Source of the DNA: Ischnura elegans
Lineage: Eukaryota; Arthropoda; Insecta; Odonata; Coenagrionidae
Assembly: GCF_921293095.1 (NCBI RefSeq)
Contig: NC_060251.1
Span: 54,205,585 to 54,269,584 of the forward strand
Direction: 5' to 3'
DNA: 64,000 bases
The notes beneath the pieces were generated by a model that saw only the letters and a list, made by a program, of their open reading frames with translations, had not been told where the DNA came from and did not search any database. Positions 38,101-49,900 of this stretch are shown here, in pieces; the first letter of the stretch is position 1, and each line of letters starts with the position of its first letter. A program made the position numbers and the translations under genes.

Positions 38101-39438
38101 CTGTATGGAAACACTGAAAACCTAAAGCTCTCTGATTTCCTACCAATAATGCTGGAACGGAAGGTTCAACTCTGTGAAAACATAATGGCAGTAGCTGATA
38201 TTGTGGAGCCAGGCTTGACACGGCTTCGAGGTAATTACCTAGAGTATATTGATTGCTAACTTTACTACAAGAAAACATTATCATAACAATTGTTTACATG
38301 AAATAATACACTCTTAGTGATGATTAAATTTCCATCTATAATTAACAGACCATAGACTCACAGGTAACATATAAGTAGTAGCCTCACATTACATCATTTA
38401 TGAATTTCTTTACATATCTTTTATGCTCTGAAAAGAAGACAACATATAATACAGTGGCAATATAGGTGTTATGTTAAACGAATTAGGCTGGGAGCCGCTG
38501 GAGACTCGGAGGCTGCGTGCTAGGCTTAGATTGCTTGAACAATTGAGAATGGATATCTTTAAGAGTGACACAGAGAAAATAATATTAGAGCCACACTATA
38601 ATTCCAGGTCTGATAGAAGCGATAAATTAAGAGAGATGTTTTGCCGAACGGATAGATATGGGAATTTGTTTTTCCCCCGAACCATAAAGGACTTCAATAA
38701 ATGCTAGTCCCAGCTTCGTAAAGCACCTCATTTTTTATGTGTAGACGGCTGGTGTCCTAGTACCCCCTGCCACATGCCTTTTAGGTGGCTTGTGAGGTAT
38801 TATGTAGATGAATATGCATATTTGGATAAAAATCATAATTCTCCAATTCCTTTTCAGGCACCATGTTTCATGAATGGTTTGAGCCTCAACAAATGCTAGC
38901 CAAGATAGCTTATAAAAATGGGGAGATGAATGAAGATGAATTTCGGCAGGCTACAAACAAGGCCATCAAATTTCTAGAAGAAGCAGCAGCTATTCTATCG
39001 CTAGAGGAAACAGACTCTGTGGAAGCCATCATGGGTAATCATGCCAGAGAAAAACTTCACGAACTGAAAAATTCAACTTATGACAAAGAAAGTGTTTTAC
39101 AGGAGAATCTGACAGAGAATATCTTGAAACAGCTTAAAGAGGTTCTAAATGATTACAAGGCCCAGTTAAGTTCCCAAGTAAGCCAACAGAGTGAAGTCAA
39201 ACAAAGGAATCTAGAGGATTTAAAGGCATTCATTAAACTTAACAATGAGAAAAATCCAGTCCTAGATGACTTATCGCATATAAAGATTGATGATCTGAAT
39301 CAAATCATAAATAAACTTGAAAAGGAGAGATTGAATTATGAATCCACCAAAGGATCATCAGCAGAGCTAGATGTCTTCAAAAAGCTTATTGGCAACATTC
39401 AGCAAACAACAAGCAGTCCACTTGACCTTGATATATAG
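29199..39438 (+). CDS. SmydA-type SET and MYND domain protein
   Basis: Exons: 29199-29228 (proposed), 32767-32939, 34698-35079, 36002-36154, 37284-37751, 37981-38230, 38858-39438; 678 residues. Residues about 18-55 are a MYND zinc finger (CSICSQ...CSACKQVAYC...HWEKHIKEC), and 90-135 a second Cys/His-rich segment. The SET core carries NAFEARS, IFSHSCVPNIAHS and CYAHTLSPTLERRK, followed by the post-SET cysteines CDCKRCADPTELGT typical of arthropod SmydA proteins. Role by family: lysine methyltransferase or SET-type repressor; the NHSC-type motif reads SHSC. Residues about 558-678 are an unusual lysine- and leucine-rich, probably coiled-coil tail. The first exon is inferred from a strong GTAAGT donor and matching phase; the alternative is an ATG at 32,728 without splicing. 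Confidence 0.88.
29229..30244 (+). other. SmydA gene intron 1, 5' part
   Basis: No second gene was recognised. Open frames of 149 and 101 codons on opposite strands near 29,544-30,052 overlap each other and have no family resemblance, so they are treated as chance. Confidence 0.35.
30245..30908 (+). mobile_element. AATAGGG inverted-repeat element, copy C
   Basis: Full-length copy with both ends, in intron 1 of the SmydA-like gene. Carries TGTGACGTCATTCTGG and TGTGACGTCACGTGGAGTGG, two palindromic TGACGTCA sites. The region after the second one is closely similar to copies A and E. Confidence 0.78.
31175..32075 (+). mobile_element. AATAGGG inverted-repeat element, copy D, interrupted
   Basis: Full-length copy whose 901-bp span includes a later insertion of about 237 bp (31,491-31,740 with its target duplication). 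Removing it leaves about 664 bp, the length of copy C. Both TGACGTCA sites are retained. It lies about 0.7 kb before the MYND exon, inside the first intron. Confidence 0.78.
31504..31727. mobile_element. Palindromic insertion with 13-bp target duplication
   Basis: Arms 31,502-31,591 and 31,596-31,685 are 90 bp each and exactly complementary around TGTT, followed by a 42-base unique tail. TATTAATACCTTA occurs on both sides (31,491-31,503 and 31,728-31,740), giving the exact insertion limits. The arm contains a decayed hammerhead-like layout (TTGAAAA, a stem, then GAAACTCGAGTC) like the 15,581 palindrome. The long target duplication fits target-primed insertion of an RNA-derived copy rather than a cut-and-paste element. 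Confidence 0.8.
32076..32766 (+). other. SmydA gene intron 1, 3' part
   Basis: No feature beyond the pyrimidine-containing acceptor before 32,767 was recognised. Confidence 0.35.
33437..33747. mobile_element. GTGGCG-type short element with poly-G/poly-C ends
   Basis: The right end reads CCCCCCTCGCTGTGCCACTG and the left CTGGGGTGCAGCCAGG. Flanking 8-mers CTGCTGAG and CTACTGAT match at 6 of 8. The interior (TTCTGAGGGATATTTTATTA) is shared with 36,955-37,215, and the C-rich end with 60,060-60,112. In intron 2 of the SmydA-like gene. Confidence 0.55.
33748..34697 (+). other. SmydA gene intron 2, remainder
   Basis: AT-rich intron sequence with no recognisable element. It ends in a good TTTTGTTTCTAG acceptor. 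Confidence 0.35.
35080..36001 (+). other. SmydA gene intron 3
   Basis: AT-rich, nothing recognised. A 91-codon open frame at 35,262-35,537 has no family resemblance. Confidence 0.35.
36955..37215. mobile_element. Truncated relative of the 33,437 element
   Basis: Shares TTCTGAGGGATATTTTATTC, CCTTACACTATT and the end CCCCTCACTGCGCCACTG with the element at 33,437, but the left end is not recognisable. Lies just before the SET-core exon in intron 4. Confidence 0.55.
38468..38850 (+). mobile_element. 3' fragment of a non-LTR retrotransposon (LINE)
   Basis: An open 78-codon frame (LGWEPLETRRLRARL...MFCRTDRYGNLFFPRTI) matches the C-terminal end common to many arthropod LINE reverse transcriptases. 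It is followed by a 3' tail (CCCCCTGCCACATGCCTTTT...TATGTAGATG) of the sort those LINEs carry. The 5' part is missing, as is usual for LINE insertions. Inside intron 6 of the SmydA-like gene, same strand. Confidence 0.6.
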
Positions 39439-39551
39439 TATCCATTGATAGTACAGAGTCAACGCTGAAAAATGCATGATAAAATTAATGGCTGATGGAA
39501 AAAAAACCTCTTCATCAGTGTTATGGGCTTTGTTGGATGACTTCATGACTA

Positions 39552-39557
39552 AATAAA
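39552..39557 (+). terminator. Polyadenylation signal of the SmydA-like gene
   Basis: AATAAA lies 114 bases after the stop codon at 39,438, within a short 3' untranslated region. Confidence 0.45.
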
Positions 39558-39918
39558 GTGCTACCGATAATCTAATAGTCGACTTTTTTAGAATAATTCA
39601 GACAGGTATTGTAGATCCCAAAATTACATACTTTAGCATTAAGACTTACATCAAGTGATTATTTAATTTTTGTCAACATGCAAAGGTAGACACAACACAA
39701 AAACGTGATATATGATTGTTCTTCATAGATAATGGTTCTTAGAGTCTCCTGTATGGTCCACTATGGTAACAGTCATTACTCCATGAATATGGCTAAAAAA
39801 GTGATCAAGGTAAAAAGGGAGAGGTGGATAGGAAGGGTGTATGCAATTGGAATAGATGGATGCAAAAATGAGAGGAATATGCTTGATTTACACCTGACAC
39901 TATCCAAGTAGACAATTT

Positions 39919-40215
39919 CATGGTATGGCATGGTATCCAGAGGAGGCGACCGACAGCTAAGGTCATTTCGGCCATGAGGAAGGGTGAAGAGAACCTAGCA
40001 TCAGCATTAGGCTGTTCTTAACGAAAGGTACCAAGGAGACATCGGCTTAACGTCCCATCTAACGGACGAAGTGTTGCGGTTGAAATATCCTCCACATAAC
40101 ATTCAAGCAGGGATCGGGCAGTAAGTATCTGAAGATTCCCTGCCATCACTAGGATTTGAACCCGAGCCCAGGGGGTGGGAAACCAACACCCTTATCCACC
40201 ACACCTACCCAAACC
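39919..40215 (-). mobile_element. tRNA-derived SINE
   Basis: On the minus strand the head has an A-box-like TGTGGTGGATAAGG and a B box GGGTTCAAATCC, followed by a body (GGATCGGGCAGT region on the plus strand) and a tail with ATACCATGCCATACCATG repeats. This order is that of a tRNA-headed SINE. It lies between the SmydA-like gene and ARMC2. Confidence 0.6.
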
Positions 40216-40984
40216 CCAACATGCAGTTAATTAAGAATGCAAATTGAAGGCAGTGCAAATATCAGTCATTGGTAACCAATTCCCTGAGACCAAGGCTGGA
40301 GTGCCGCTGCAAAGAGCAAAAATATGCCCAAATGCAGCGGCTGATTGTGAGTCAATTTCATCCTTAAGCATTATACTACCACATTGCAAGAGACTACGCT
40401 GGTTTCATACCTTCCAGGACACACACACTTCTCCCTTGTTTCACATACAATTAATATGCGCATTTAATCCATTATTATATTAATTTGGAACTAATGTTTT
40501 CATTTGTGAATTGCCTTTGATATCTACTACTGCACAAGCTATCCAAGCAGTAGCATTAAACATCATGAAATCACACAATTAATTACAATTCCAACGCTAG
40601 AAATAAAAGAAGGAAGCAAAACATAACATAATTATTTATTAACAAATGTATCATAACTACAAATTAACAACAGGAGCTTTTGTAAGAAGCTAATCACTTT
40701 AAGTGCTCACCCAAGAGCTTTCACAATCTTATCATCTTTCTCTCATTTCACTAAATATCATATAATTCAAAACTATATGAGCCTTCATGTCTCAATTATG
40801 TAATTTTAATGATACGTTATTAATATTATATGATTATATAGCAATTTGACTTTCGTAGATAAGAGATTGCCAAAAATGTATATTACCTAGTAAGCATGAG
40901 TATTTCAAAAATTAACAAGGAATAAAATGATTTAACAGCATTAAAATTGTTAAAAATATGAATAAAGAATTCAACAAAACGGTT
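40216..40984. other. Convergent intergenic interval
   Basis: Separates the 3' ends of the SmydA-like gene and ARMC2. TTTATT near 40,635 could be a minus-strand AATAAA for ARMC2. Nothing else was seen. Confidence 0.35.
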
Positions 40985-43900
40985 CTACCTGGATTGAAAT
41001 GAACCATTATCCTCAATAAAAATAGCATTAAAATTATATGAGTCCAGGAATGCTTCAATTTTTTCCAGTAAATCAATAGCAACTGCAGCAAAGTCTTCCC
41101 ACTCTCGATATGCAGGTGTCATTGATATGGCAGGGTCCACTTCACTTCCTTCAGGAATGCCAAAATAATGCTCCTCATCTAAAATTAAGGCATTGGGAAA
41201 AATCAAGCATGTCTCCAAAAAATTTGTTACATAGGTACAAGCCAGTGGCGTAACTATGGGGGGATGCAGGGGATAGATCCCCCTTCAAAGCCTCAGAGAA
41301 ATAAAAAAAATACTTAAAACAACTATCTATTTTTGACACATAAAATCAGCATCTGCTTTAAGTCAAATTTTGAGTGGCAAAATGATGTAAAATTTATTTC
41401 CAGGCATGCCATTTTTCAAAAAATTTCCCGGACCCCCAGATGCCTGGGACCCCCATAGGCCCTGCCATTCCCCCAAAGCATATTACTAGTTATGCCACTG
41501 GTACAAGCAATAGTATGTATCAACAAACACAGCAGCTTTAAGGACACCATGTAAAGAAATGATAACCTTAAATAGAAGAGGGGACAGTACATGAGTAAAT
41601 TATATTTGTAACCCACATAAGAATGGGTGAAAAAGAAAGATAAAAAACAGATGGAAGAAATCCATTCATCAGAATTTTGTTCTCTTGTTTCTTTTTTTTA
41701 TGAACTATCATAACTAATTGTAAGTATGGTTTTGGAAAAAATGAGATTTTAGGATTATATAAACTTGATTAAAGTTAACAATTGAAAAGAGTTTCAGCAA
41801 TTATACACCAGGATAATGTCATGACCTTATTTCAAAGGAAAGTTACCCATCCTTCATACCACCTCCACTTTCTCCATCCTTTGTAATATCCCTTGCTATT
41901 TCCAAGGCTAAAGAAGGTCACTTTTGGTTTTTTTATACCTATTTAATAAAAATGTTCTCACATACATTTCTCATAATTTTTCATCACTTATCCTTGTTCT
42001 ATTGCAGGAAAACACAAGAGTCCATTAGGAAATAAACTTTTAATTCTGGGCTATGCACGATACAACGCATGGCGTAGTCCCGCCAACAACTGCCGGGCGT
42101 GCCCCGTCCTCACATGTCTTATCCTTGGGACAGGGCTACCACCCTGGATACAACAACTCCCCTCCACTAAAATAACCCTTTACAAACATGAAAACATAAG
42201 ATACATTACATAAGAAAATCATTCAAATATTTTGGTGGCTGCCTTTTTCGTGATGGGCGACTCAAGGGAGTAGAACAAGGCTTAGCCAATACAGGGCTTC
42301 TAGGCAAGGGTTCATGAGTATTCTCATGGGTAGCAGATCCTGGACTGTCTGACTCGGAAATATCATTTTGGGGAAGTGGGATTTTAGCAACCTCCTCGGT
42401 ATTGACATTAGCAGGTGGGGTAAACTCATTTCTCTTATCTTCACAGGACACAATTCTTGGACGAAGGAATTGAAGGGAGACATTTTTTTTTAGTTTCCCA
42501 TCACACAAGACATCAAAGGACTTGGCACTCACTTGCTTTACTATTGTCGCAGGTTTCCATTGTTTTACATTGTGTTTAACACCCTGTGTCCACACCGTAT
42601 CACCCTCTTTCAATTCCGGTAATTTAGTGTTATGTTTGGAGGCCACCTTCTCATTACAGGAAGTCACCCGGTCTTCCACAATGCTCATTGGATTTAATAG
42701 GGACAACTTTGTTCTAAGCTTCCTCCCCAGGAATAACTCTGCAGGTTCTATCTTAGTTACAGTGTGTGGCGTCGTACGATAAGCCATTAGGAATTTGTTA
42801 ATCCTACGCTGCAAGGACAATACTTCACATGATTTATCAAGCACCGATTTCTTTAGAGCCTGTTTTACATGCTGCACAGTTTTCTCTGCCTGACCATTTG
42901 CTCTTGGTAAGTATGGGGGAGAAAACAGATGTTTGGCACCCATACTAGTAAGAAACTCACTAATTTCTTGGGACTGAAAAGGTGGGCCATTATCGGAGAC
43001 AAACACTTTAAACAACCCATATGCAGCTGTCATGGACTCAAGTTTTTCAATTACTGCAGAAGAACTTGTTTCCTTCATAATTGCAACAATCGGCCACTTA
43101 GAATAAGCATCTACCACAATAAGCAATGTCTTATTTTCTACATAACAAAAGTCGGCATGAACTCTCTCCCACTTAGATTTTGGCCATGCCCAACGAGAAA
43201 ATGGTATTTGAGGAAGTGAGTTTTGGACCTGTTGACATGGCTCACAAGAAGCTACCATAATTTCAATGTCCTGGTCAAGAGTGGGCCAATAGACATAACC
43301 ACGAGCAAGTGCTTTCATTTTACTCATTCCTGGGTGTTGATCATGCAACAAATTTAAGACATCACGTTGTAGAGCTTTTGGGATACAAACTTTCGAACCA
43401 TAGGTGACACACTGGTTATTAATAGAGAGTTCTAACTGTCTCTTAAAGTAAGGTTGTAACCGCAGATCATCACATTTAGAGGGCCAGCCATGCTGGATGT
43501 ACATCCGTACTTTTAATAAATCAGGATCTTTTTCTGTGGCTAGCACAATCAACTGGGCATTCAAAGGTACACCTAATGTCTTAACTAAACATATTACATT
43601 TTCAGGAGACTCCACTGGTGTATCATCTGCCAATGGAAGTCTGCTTAAAACATCAGCATGAGGGATATTTATCCCTTTTTTATACACAATCTTAAATCTG
43701 TAGCCATGCAGTAATACTGCCCAACGCTGAAGACGTGCAGCAGCGAGGGGCTTGACACCAGTCTTTGACCCAAAAATTATTGTGAGAGAACTGTGGTCAG
43801 TAACCAGTTCAAATTCTCTCCCCCAAAGAAATTTGTTAAAATGGGTGACACCAAAAATTACTGCTGCAGCCTCTCTCTCCACTTGAGCATAATTGCGTTC

Positions 43901-46900
43901 GGTGGAGGTAAAAGTTTTTGAGGCAAAGCCCACTGGGCGCTCTTCCCCTGAAGGGAGAATGTGAGATAGAACTGCCCCAGCCCCAACTTGAGAGGCATCA
44001 CAAGTTAGTCTAATAGGTAACTTAAGGGCATAAGGAATAAGTACCTGGCTACTACTAAGGGCTGTCTTACATTTTGCAAAGGCTTCCTTTTGTTCTTTAC
44101 CCCAAGACCAAGGGAAATCTTTCTTCAATAGTTTATTTAAGGGTTCCATAAAAGTAGATGCATCTGGGAGGAATTTATAATAGAATTTGACAGCTCCTAG
44201 GAAACTACTCAACTCAGACACATTTGAAGGCGCACCCATATTCACAATAGCCTTAACCTTAGATTCTTCAACATGTAACCCATGAGAATCTAGCACATGA
44301 CCTAAAAATATGACTCTGTTAACAAAAAATTCACACTTAGGTACGTTAATGACAATGTTATGTTGGGCCAATCGCCCTAATACCTGTTTTAAAACAGAGG
44401 AACAGTCACACCAATTTTCAGCATAAATAAGAATATCATCAAGATACACAAATAAGTTAGAAATACCCTGTAAGATTTTTTCAACGGTTTGCTGGAAAAT
44501 AGCGGGCGCAGAAGCTATCCCATACAGCATTCTCTTTACTTTAAAACAACCTACATGGGTGCTCAAAGTTAATATAGATTGTGATTCTTTACCAACGGCT
44601 AACTGTAGATATGCCTGAGAAAGATCAATTTTACAGAAACACTCACCTTTTAGTAAAGACAAATCGTCTATCAGTGGTAGTGGGTAATGATCCATACTCA
44701 GACAACGGTTTACTGAACAACTGTAATCCCCACAGATTCTCACCTCGCCATTGGATTTCGGGACCACTACAATTGGAGTACCCCACTGTGTGTTGGTCGT
44801 GGGCTCCAAAATCCCTTGTTCAACCATTTTTTCCAACTCTTTTCTTACCTTGTCTCGCAATGGAATAGGCACTTGTCTATGAGATACAAAAACTGGTACA
44901 GAATCTGGTTTCAATACAATCTGGGCGACATAACCCTTGATTAGCCCAGGCTTTCCAGAGAATACAGAAGGGAACTCTTTCTTAAGATCCTCTAACACAG
45001 TTTTACCATTGGCAACCACATTTACAGCTTTCTTTGGAAAAAGACTGTACCAATTTATAGGAAGCACTTCTAGCCACGGAAGACCCATCAAGCAATGAAA
45101 CTTCCCTTTGTGCACAACCAGAGGTAACACATATTCAATTCCTTCAAACATAACATTAACCTGACATTCGCCGAGTAATGATAAGGGGGCACTGGAACAA
45201 TTGTATAACCTAGAGGTGGGCGTCAACTTCAAGTGGCTTAAATGTTTCTTATAAATATCTTCTCCTACACAGGATGCATCTGCGGCCGAATCTATTTGCA
45301 TAGTTACAGGTGCACCATTAATCTGAACAGTCAACGTGCGCCGATTTCGTTGGGTTCCCTGCACTTGATGCAACTGCAACAACCCCACATACCTGTGGCA
45401 GTCTTCGTCACTAGATTCCTCTGGTGTCTGTTCTAGCACGGATTTTACCATCTTTTTCATTTTGAACTTATCTTTACTCTTTTGACGGCAGAATTTCACT
45501 GAATGCCCGTCCTTGCCACAATGGGTACACTTCAAAGGCTTGTCACATGAGTTAGCATAGTGAGGCCCTCCACAATTAAAACATTTCACAATGTTCTTTG
45601 GTGATAATGGCTTACAGTGAGGTTGAGATCTCTTATTAATTACCGAAACTGAGGCAGGACTATCCCCAGTGCTTTTGGCGTATTCCGCAGATCCTTCCAT
45701 ATAGCACGCTTTGGCCACGAATCTCTTAAAAGGAACATTTTCGCCAGCCAATTTAGTGGTTATTTCTTCACTATTAAGACCATACAGAAATTGGTCAATT
45801 AATCTATCTTCCATACTGTTCCCAAAATCACAGGTGGCAGCCAACTTCTTTAACGCCAGGGCATACTCCGAAAAACTTTCATTGGGTTCTCGAACACGAC
45901 GTTGAAAGATCAGCCTCTCAGCACGAAAGAAGCGCACCGGTGTAAATATGGTCTTAAGCTCCTCCACTAATTGTTCGTAAGTCAGCTGGTCCGGTGTGAG
46001 AGGGTGAAGATTCACAGCTAGCTTCTCCAATGCTGCCCCTCCTATGTGACCAATTAAGAAATCCTTCTTGCCGAGATCCTCAACAGGAGGACGTAATGTC
46101 CTCATATAGCTGTTTAGGCGCAGAAGGTAGGTCGAGATGCTCTCGACACTTTGATCAAAAACTCCTATACTCATATTTAGGCAATAGGTCCGTGAAGATA
46201 CAGAATGGCACGTACCACAGGCGCGGTCGACCGATCAGTTTTTTTTTTCCCGAAACTCACGTAAAGCCTCAACCACACGACACATAACCCACGACAGTAT
46301 CGGACTCCAAATATCCCGTCCTCGTCGCCAAATTGTTCTATTGCAGGAAAACACAAGAGTCCATTAGGAAATAAACTTTTAATTCTGGGCTATGCACGAT
46401 ACAACGCATGGCGTAGTCCCGCCAACAACTGCCGGGCGTGCCCCGTCCTCACATGTCTTATCCTTGGGACAGGGCTACCACCCTGGATACAACAATCCTG
46501 TCATCTGGCTGGTGGCAGAAAAATCTTGCCATCACAAAGTTTAACTTAGTAAATGGGGAGGAGATCACTAAAATTTACAGCTAACACCCCGCTATCTGTT
46601 CAAATCACATCCCAAATGAAAGCCATACTTTCAAAATACATGGAAGTCAAAAACTCTTTGGAGCTATTTAAAGATTGCATTCGTCTATATTATGTATTTG
46701 AATTTCTAATGGAATGTGGGTTAGAAAATTACTCACCTAAAAAATCTGCCAAAATTGAGACCAATTTATCTGTTTCATTTTTTCCCAGATCTGCGCAGAT
46801 ATCTTGAGAGTCAATTATATAGTTCCAGATAACTTGACAGATTAAAGATGGCAGAAACCAATTTCTTCCATTGGCACTTTCAAGTATCACCATTAAACTA

Positions 46901-49900
46901 TGATCCAGCAAGGAGGAAAAAATTAAAAAATAGATCTAAATCATTGGATACCTAACTTTAAGGGTGCACAGAAACAACACAAGAAAATTTTTTATCAATA
47001 TCTTGAAAATGTAGCATTATTCATGCCAACCAGAATTTAATATATTATCGTCATCTTATTACTTATTTCACAGTTAATATTTGGTGTCAAAAATTCATTG
47101 ATGACACTAGGTGGAGAACACTAAATTAAATACAACAAAACATAAAAAAAAACACTAACCAGACATATACTGTCATTTTCTCTTACATTTTCATTACACA
47201 GTATGAAGTTCAGGGAGCAAATGAAGTTTCAAATGCTAGTGAGAGTTGAAAAAACAATCAATTTTAAACATTTCATTATTCTGACAAATTTATGAGTCCA
47301 TAAAATGAATTGAATCCAGTGGTGGATACAGAGAAAATTCAAGGGGGGGGCGCAAAAGACATCTTGAGTTACCTTTACTTTTATCGCAATAAAAAATAAT
47401 CAAGTCACATGCAGAGCTTCAGAAGTTTTAACTAAAGTGATTTAACACACATTCAAGACAATGCCATCTTATGATATAAAAAAGTTAAAATTATGGTTCT
47501 GCTATGTTTGGCAATACGGGTGGCCCCGCAAAGGGGGGGTGCGCGCCCCCTGCACCCCCCATCTGTATCCGCCACTGATTGAATCATGCATACCTTTTCA
47601 TTTTGTTGGCGTGCATTGGAAACAGGCCAAATCAGACAATTCATTTTTCATCCACATCAACTATTGTCCCTCACATTTCCCTGAGATGGTTTTTCACTAC
47701 CTAGGCTGTCTCTAATACCTATGTATTTCACTGTTAACCATGATTTCATTCACTTTCAACTTTCTAAAATTATTCACAAAACGTGTGTTAAAAGAACAGC
47801 AAAACAAACGGTACCTTGATATTCCATTGTACCTGGCAAACACTCTGCGCTTATCTGGATCTGACATCATATTCACCAAGATACCAACACTGGCGATCAG
47901 CATATCCTTGGATAACTCTGAAGGATTTTGCAATAGTTGAAGTAATTTTTCAAAAACTAGAAAAAGAATGAAGTGTAGTTTTCTAATTCTGCATCCAAGA
48001 TTTTCTACATATTTTTTTTCATGAAAAAGTGAGATTTTCATTCAACAAGATTAATTTCACTCACTTCCGTTCTCAACAATGTATTCTCTCACTTCTTTTG
48101 AGTGGCTCAAGTTTCCAAAAACTCTAACAGCTTCTGTTAGAGTTTCCTTGTGCTCCTCGGCCATAAAAGTATGCAAAACTTGACACATGAAAAAAAATGA
48201 GAAATTTTAGTCCTTCGTAAAATATGTGCATTCTATTATTCCAATTAAAAATTAATTTATGCCTCAAACATGTAAGATAATAATCCCATCATGCCATCAT
48301 GCAAAATATTTGAATTTCTACACATAATAGGTTGGAGTTTTTTATTATCTTAACTTGCACAAAATAAAACACTTCCCATGCTTCAGATTGAATTGAATTT
48401 AATTTAATACTCCAGGCTTGAATGTACACTTTTTTTTAACAGGACAACACAAATGGAGCTTTAGGTAGCTCCAATGGTTAAAAAACCAGCATGGGAGCTA
48501 CCATCTTAAAAATTAATTTCACGGCAGACCAGAAACAAAAAGAAAGTATAAATAATTTTTTTGAAACATTATCACTATGAAACATATATGTGATACAATA
48601 ACTTACAATAAGCAGGAATAAAGTATAATATGTGGACAGAGCAAAATTAATTTCTTTTTCCTCCTTTCACAAAAATATAAAAATAATAATAAAAAGATGG
48701 TTGATTACCTTCAGCCACTTCAATTTGCCTCTTTGAAAACTCTTCATTTTCCATACCAAGAGCCCAAAATGTTAGGTTGTTCAATGCTGCCAACAATGTA
48801 AGTACCAGCTCAGACGTATTCATAATACCATTGCTTCGTAGTATTGAAAGGAGGGCATTCAAGATATTACCACATGGTTCGCCGTCACCTTCATTCTTAT
48901 CAACTCCAACGATATTCATACCCACAACTGGACTAATACTCATATTAGCTATGACACGCACCACCTGCAAAAATATGAAATACATGCTGACATTATAATT
49001 TGAAAAAAAAAATCTCATAAATTTGAGAAAATGGAAAACTTCAAAAAATGTATAAAATTCTAATGAAACTGATAGAAAAGGAAGCAGTTATAAATAGAGG
49101 AGGATGGAGATGGTGAAATTGATGATTACTGCTAGAGGAGATGAAGCACAGGGTGTGAATTAAGAGTGTACCATGGTGCTTGAGAATGATGAAGACTGTT
49201 ACTAGGAAAGGTGTAGGAGAAGCAAGAAAGGAGGAAAAGAGAAAGGTTCATACTTAGAATGGAGAGTAATATGCCTTAATAATAGGGTTAGTATTGGGAA
49301 AGATTGCATGGATGAGTTCAATGTTAGCCTTCCTTAACACTTAATACCTATGATGTTAATCAACTCCTGGAAGCTAATCCCCCCCACCTTGGTGATGGTA
49401 GGATTAATTCCTCACTGACTACTGGAGAGGTAGTGGGTTTTGATTTCATCCTGAGAAGGTTTTTCACTACCTATGGCATAGGTGCTTCTGACTGCCCATC
49501 TCATTATTTAAAAAAGATTACAACAGAAATTCTAGACTATAAGAAGTCACCCAAATTCATGAGGTTAATAAAATACTTAATTATTCAGGAATCAAAATGG
49601 CCGCTAGCAAAGCATCCGATGTTCAAATGTCAAACATATACCTAGACTTTATGAGGCTGAGGAAATATCACCTTGTAACACTATCAATTAATGTAACACT
49701 ACTCACCTCCTATTTATTTGGTTTCGTGTTATCTTAGGGTATAGAAACACACTTAATTATGAAATAACATGCACAAAATATCACTTTTACACTTTTATAT
49801 TCAGAATATCATGAAGTAAGACTAATTGGGCCCAATTTACAATCGATCATTATAACAAACAGATTGCATAACTTCCAATTATATTCCAATGGGCTTTTAA

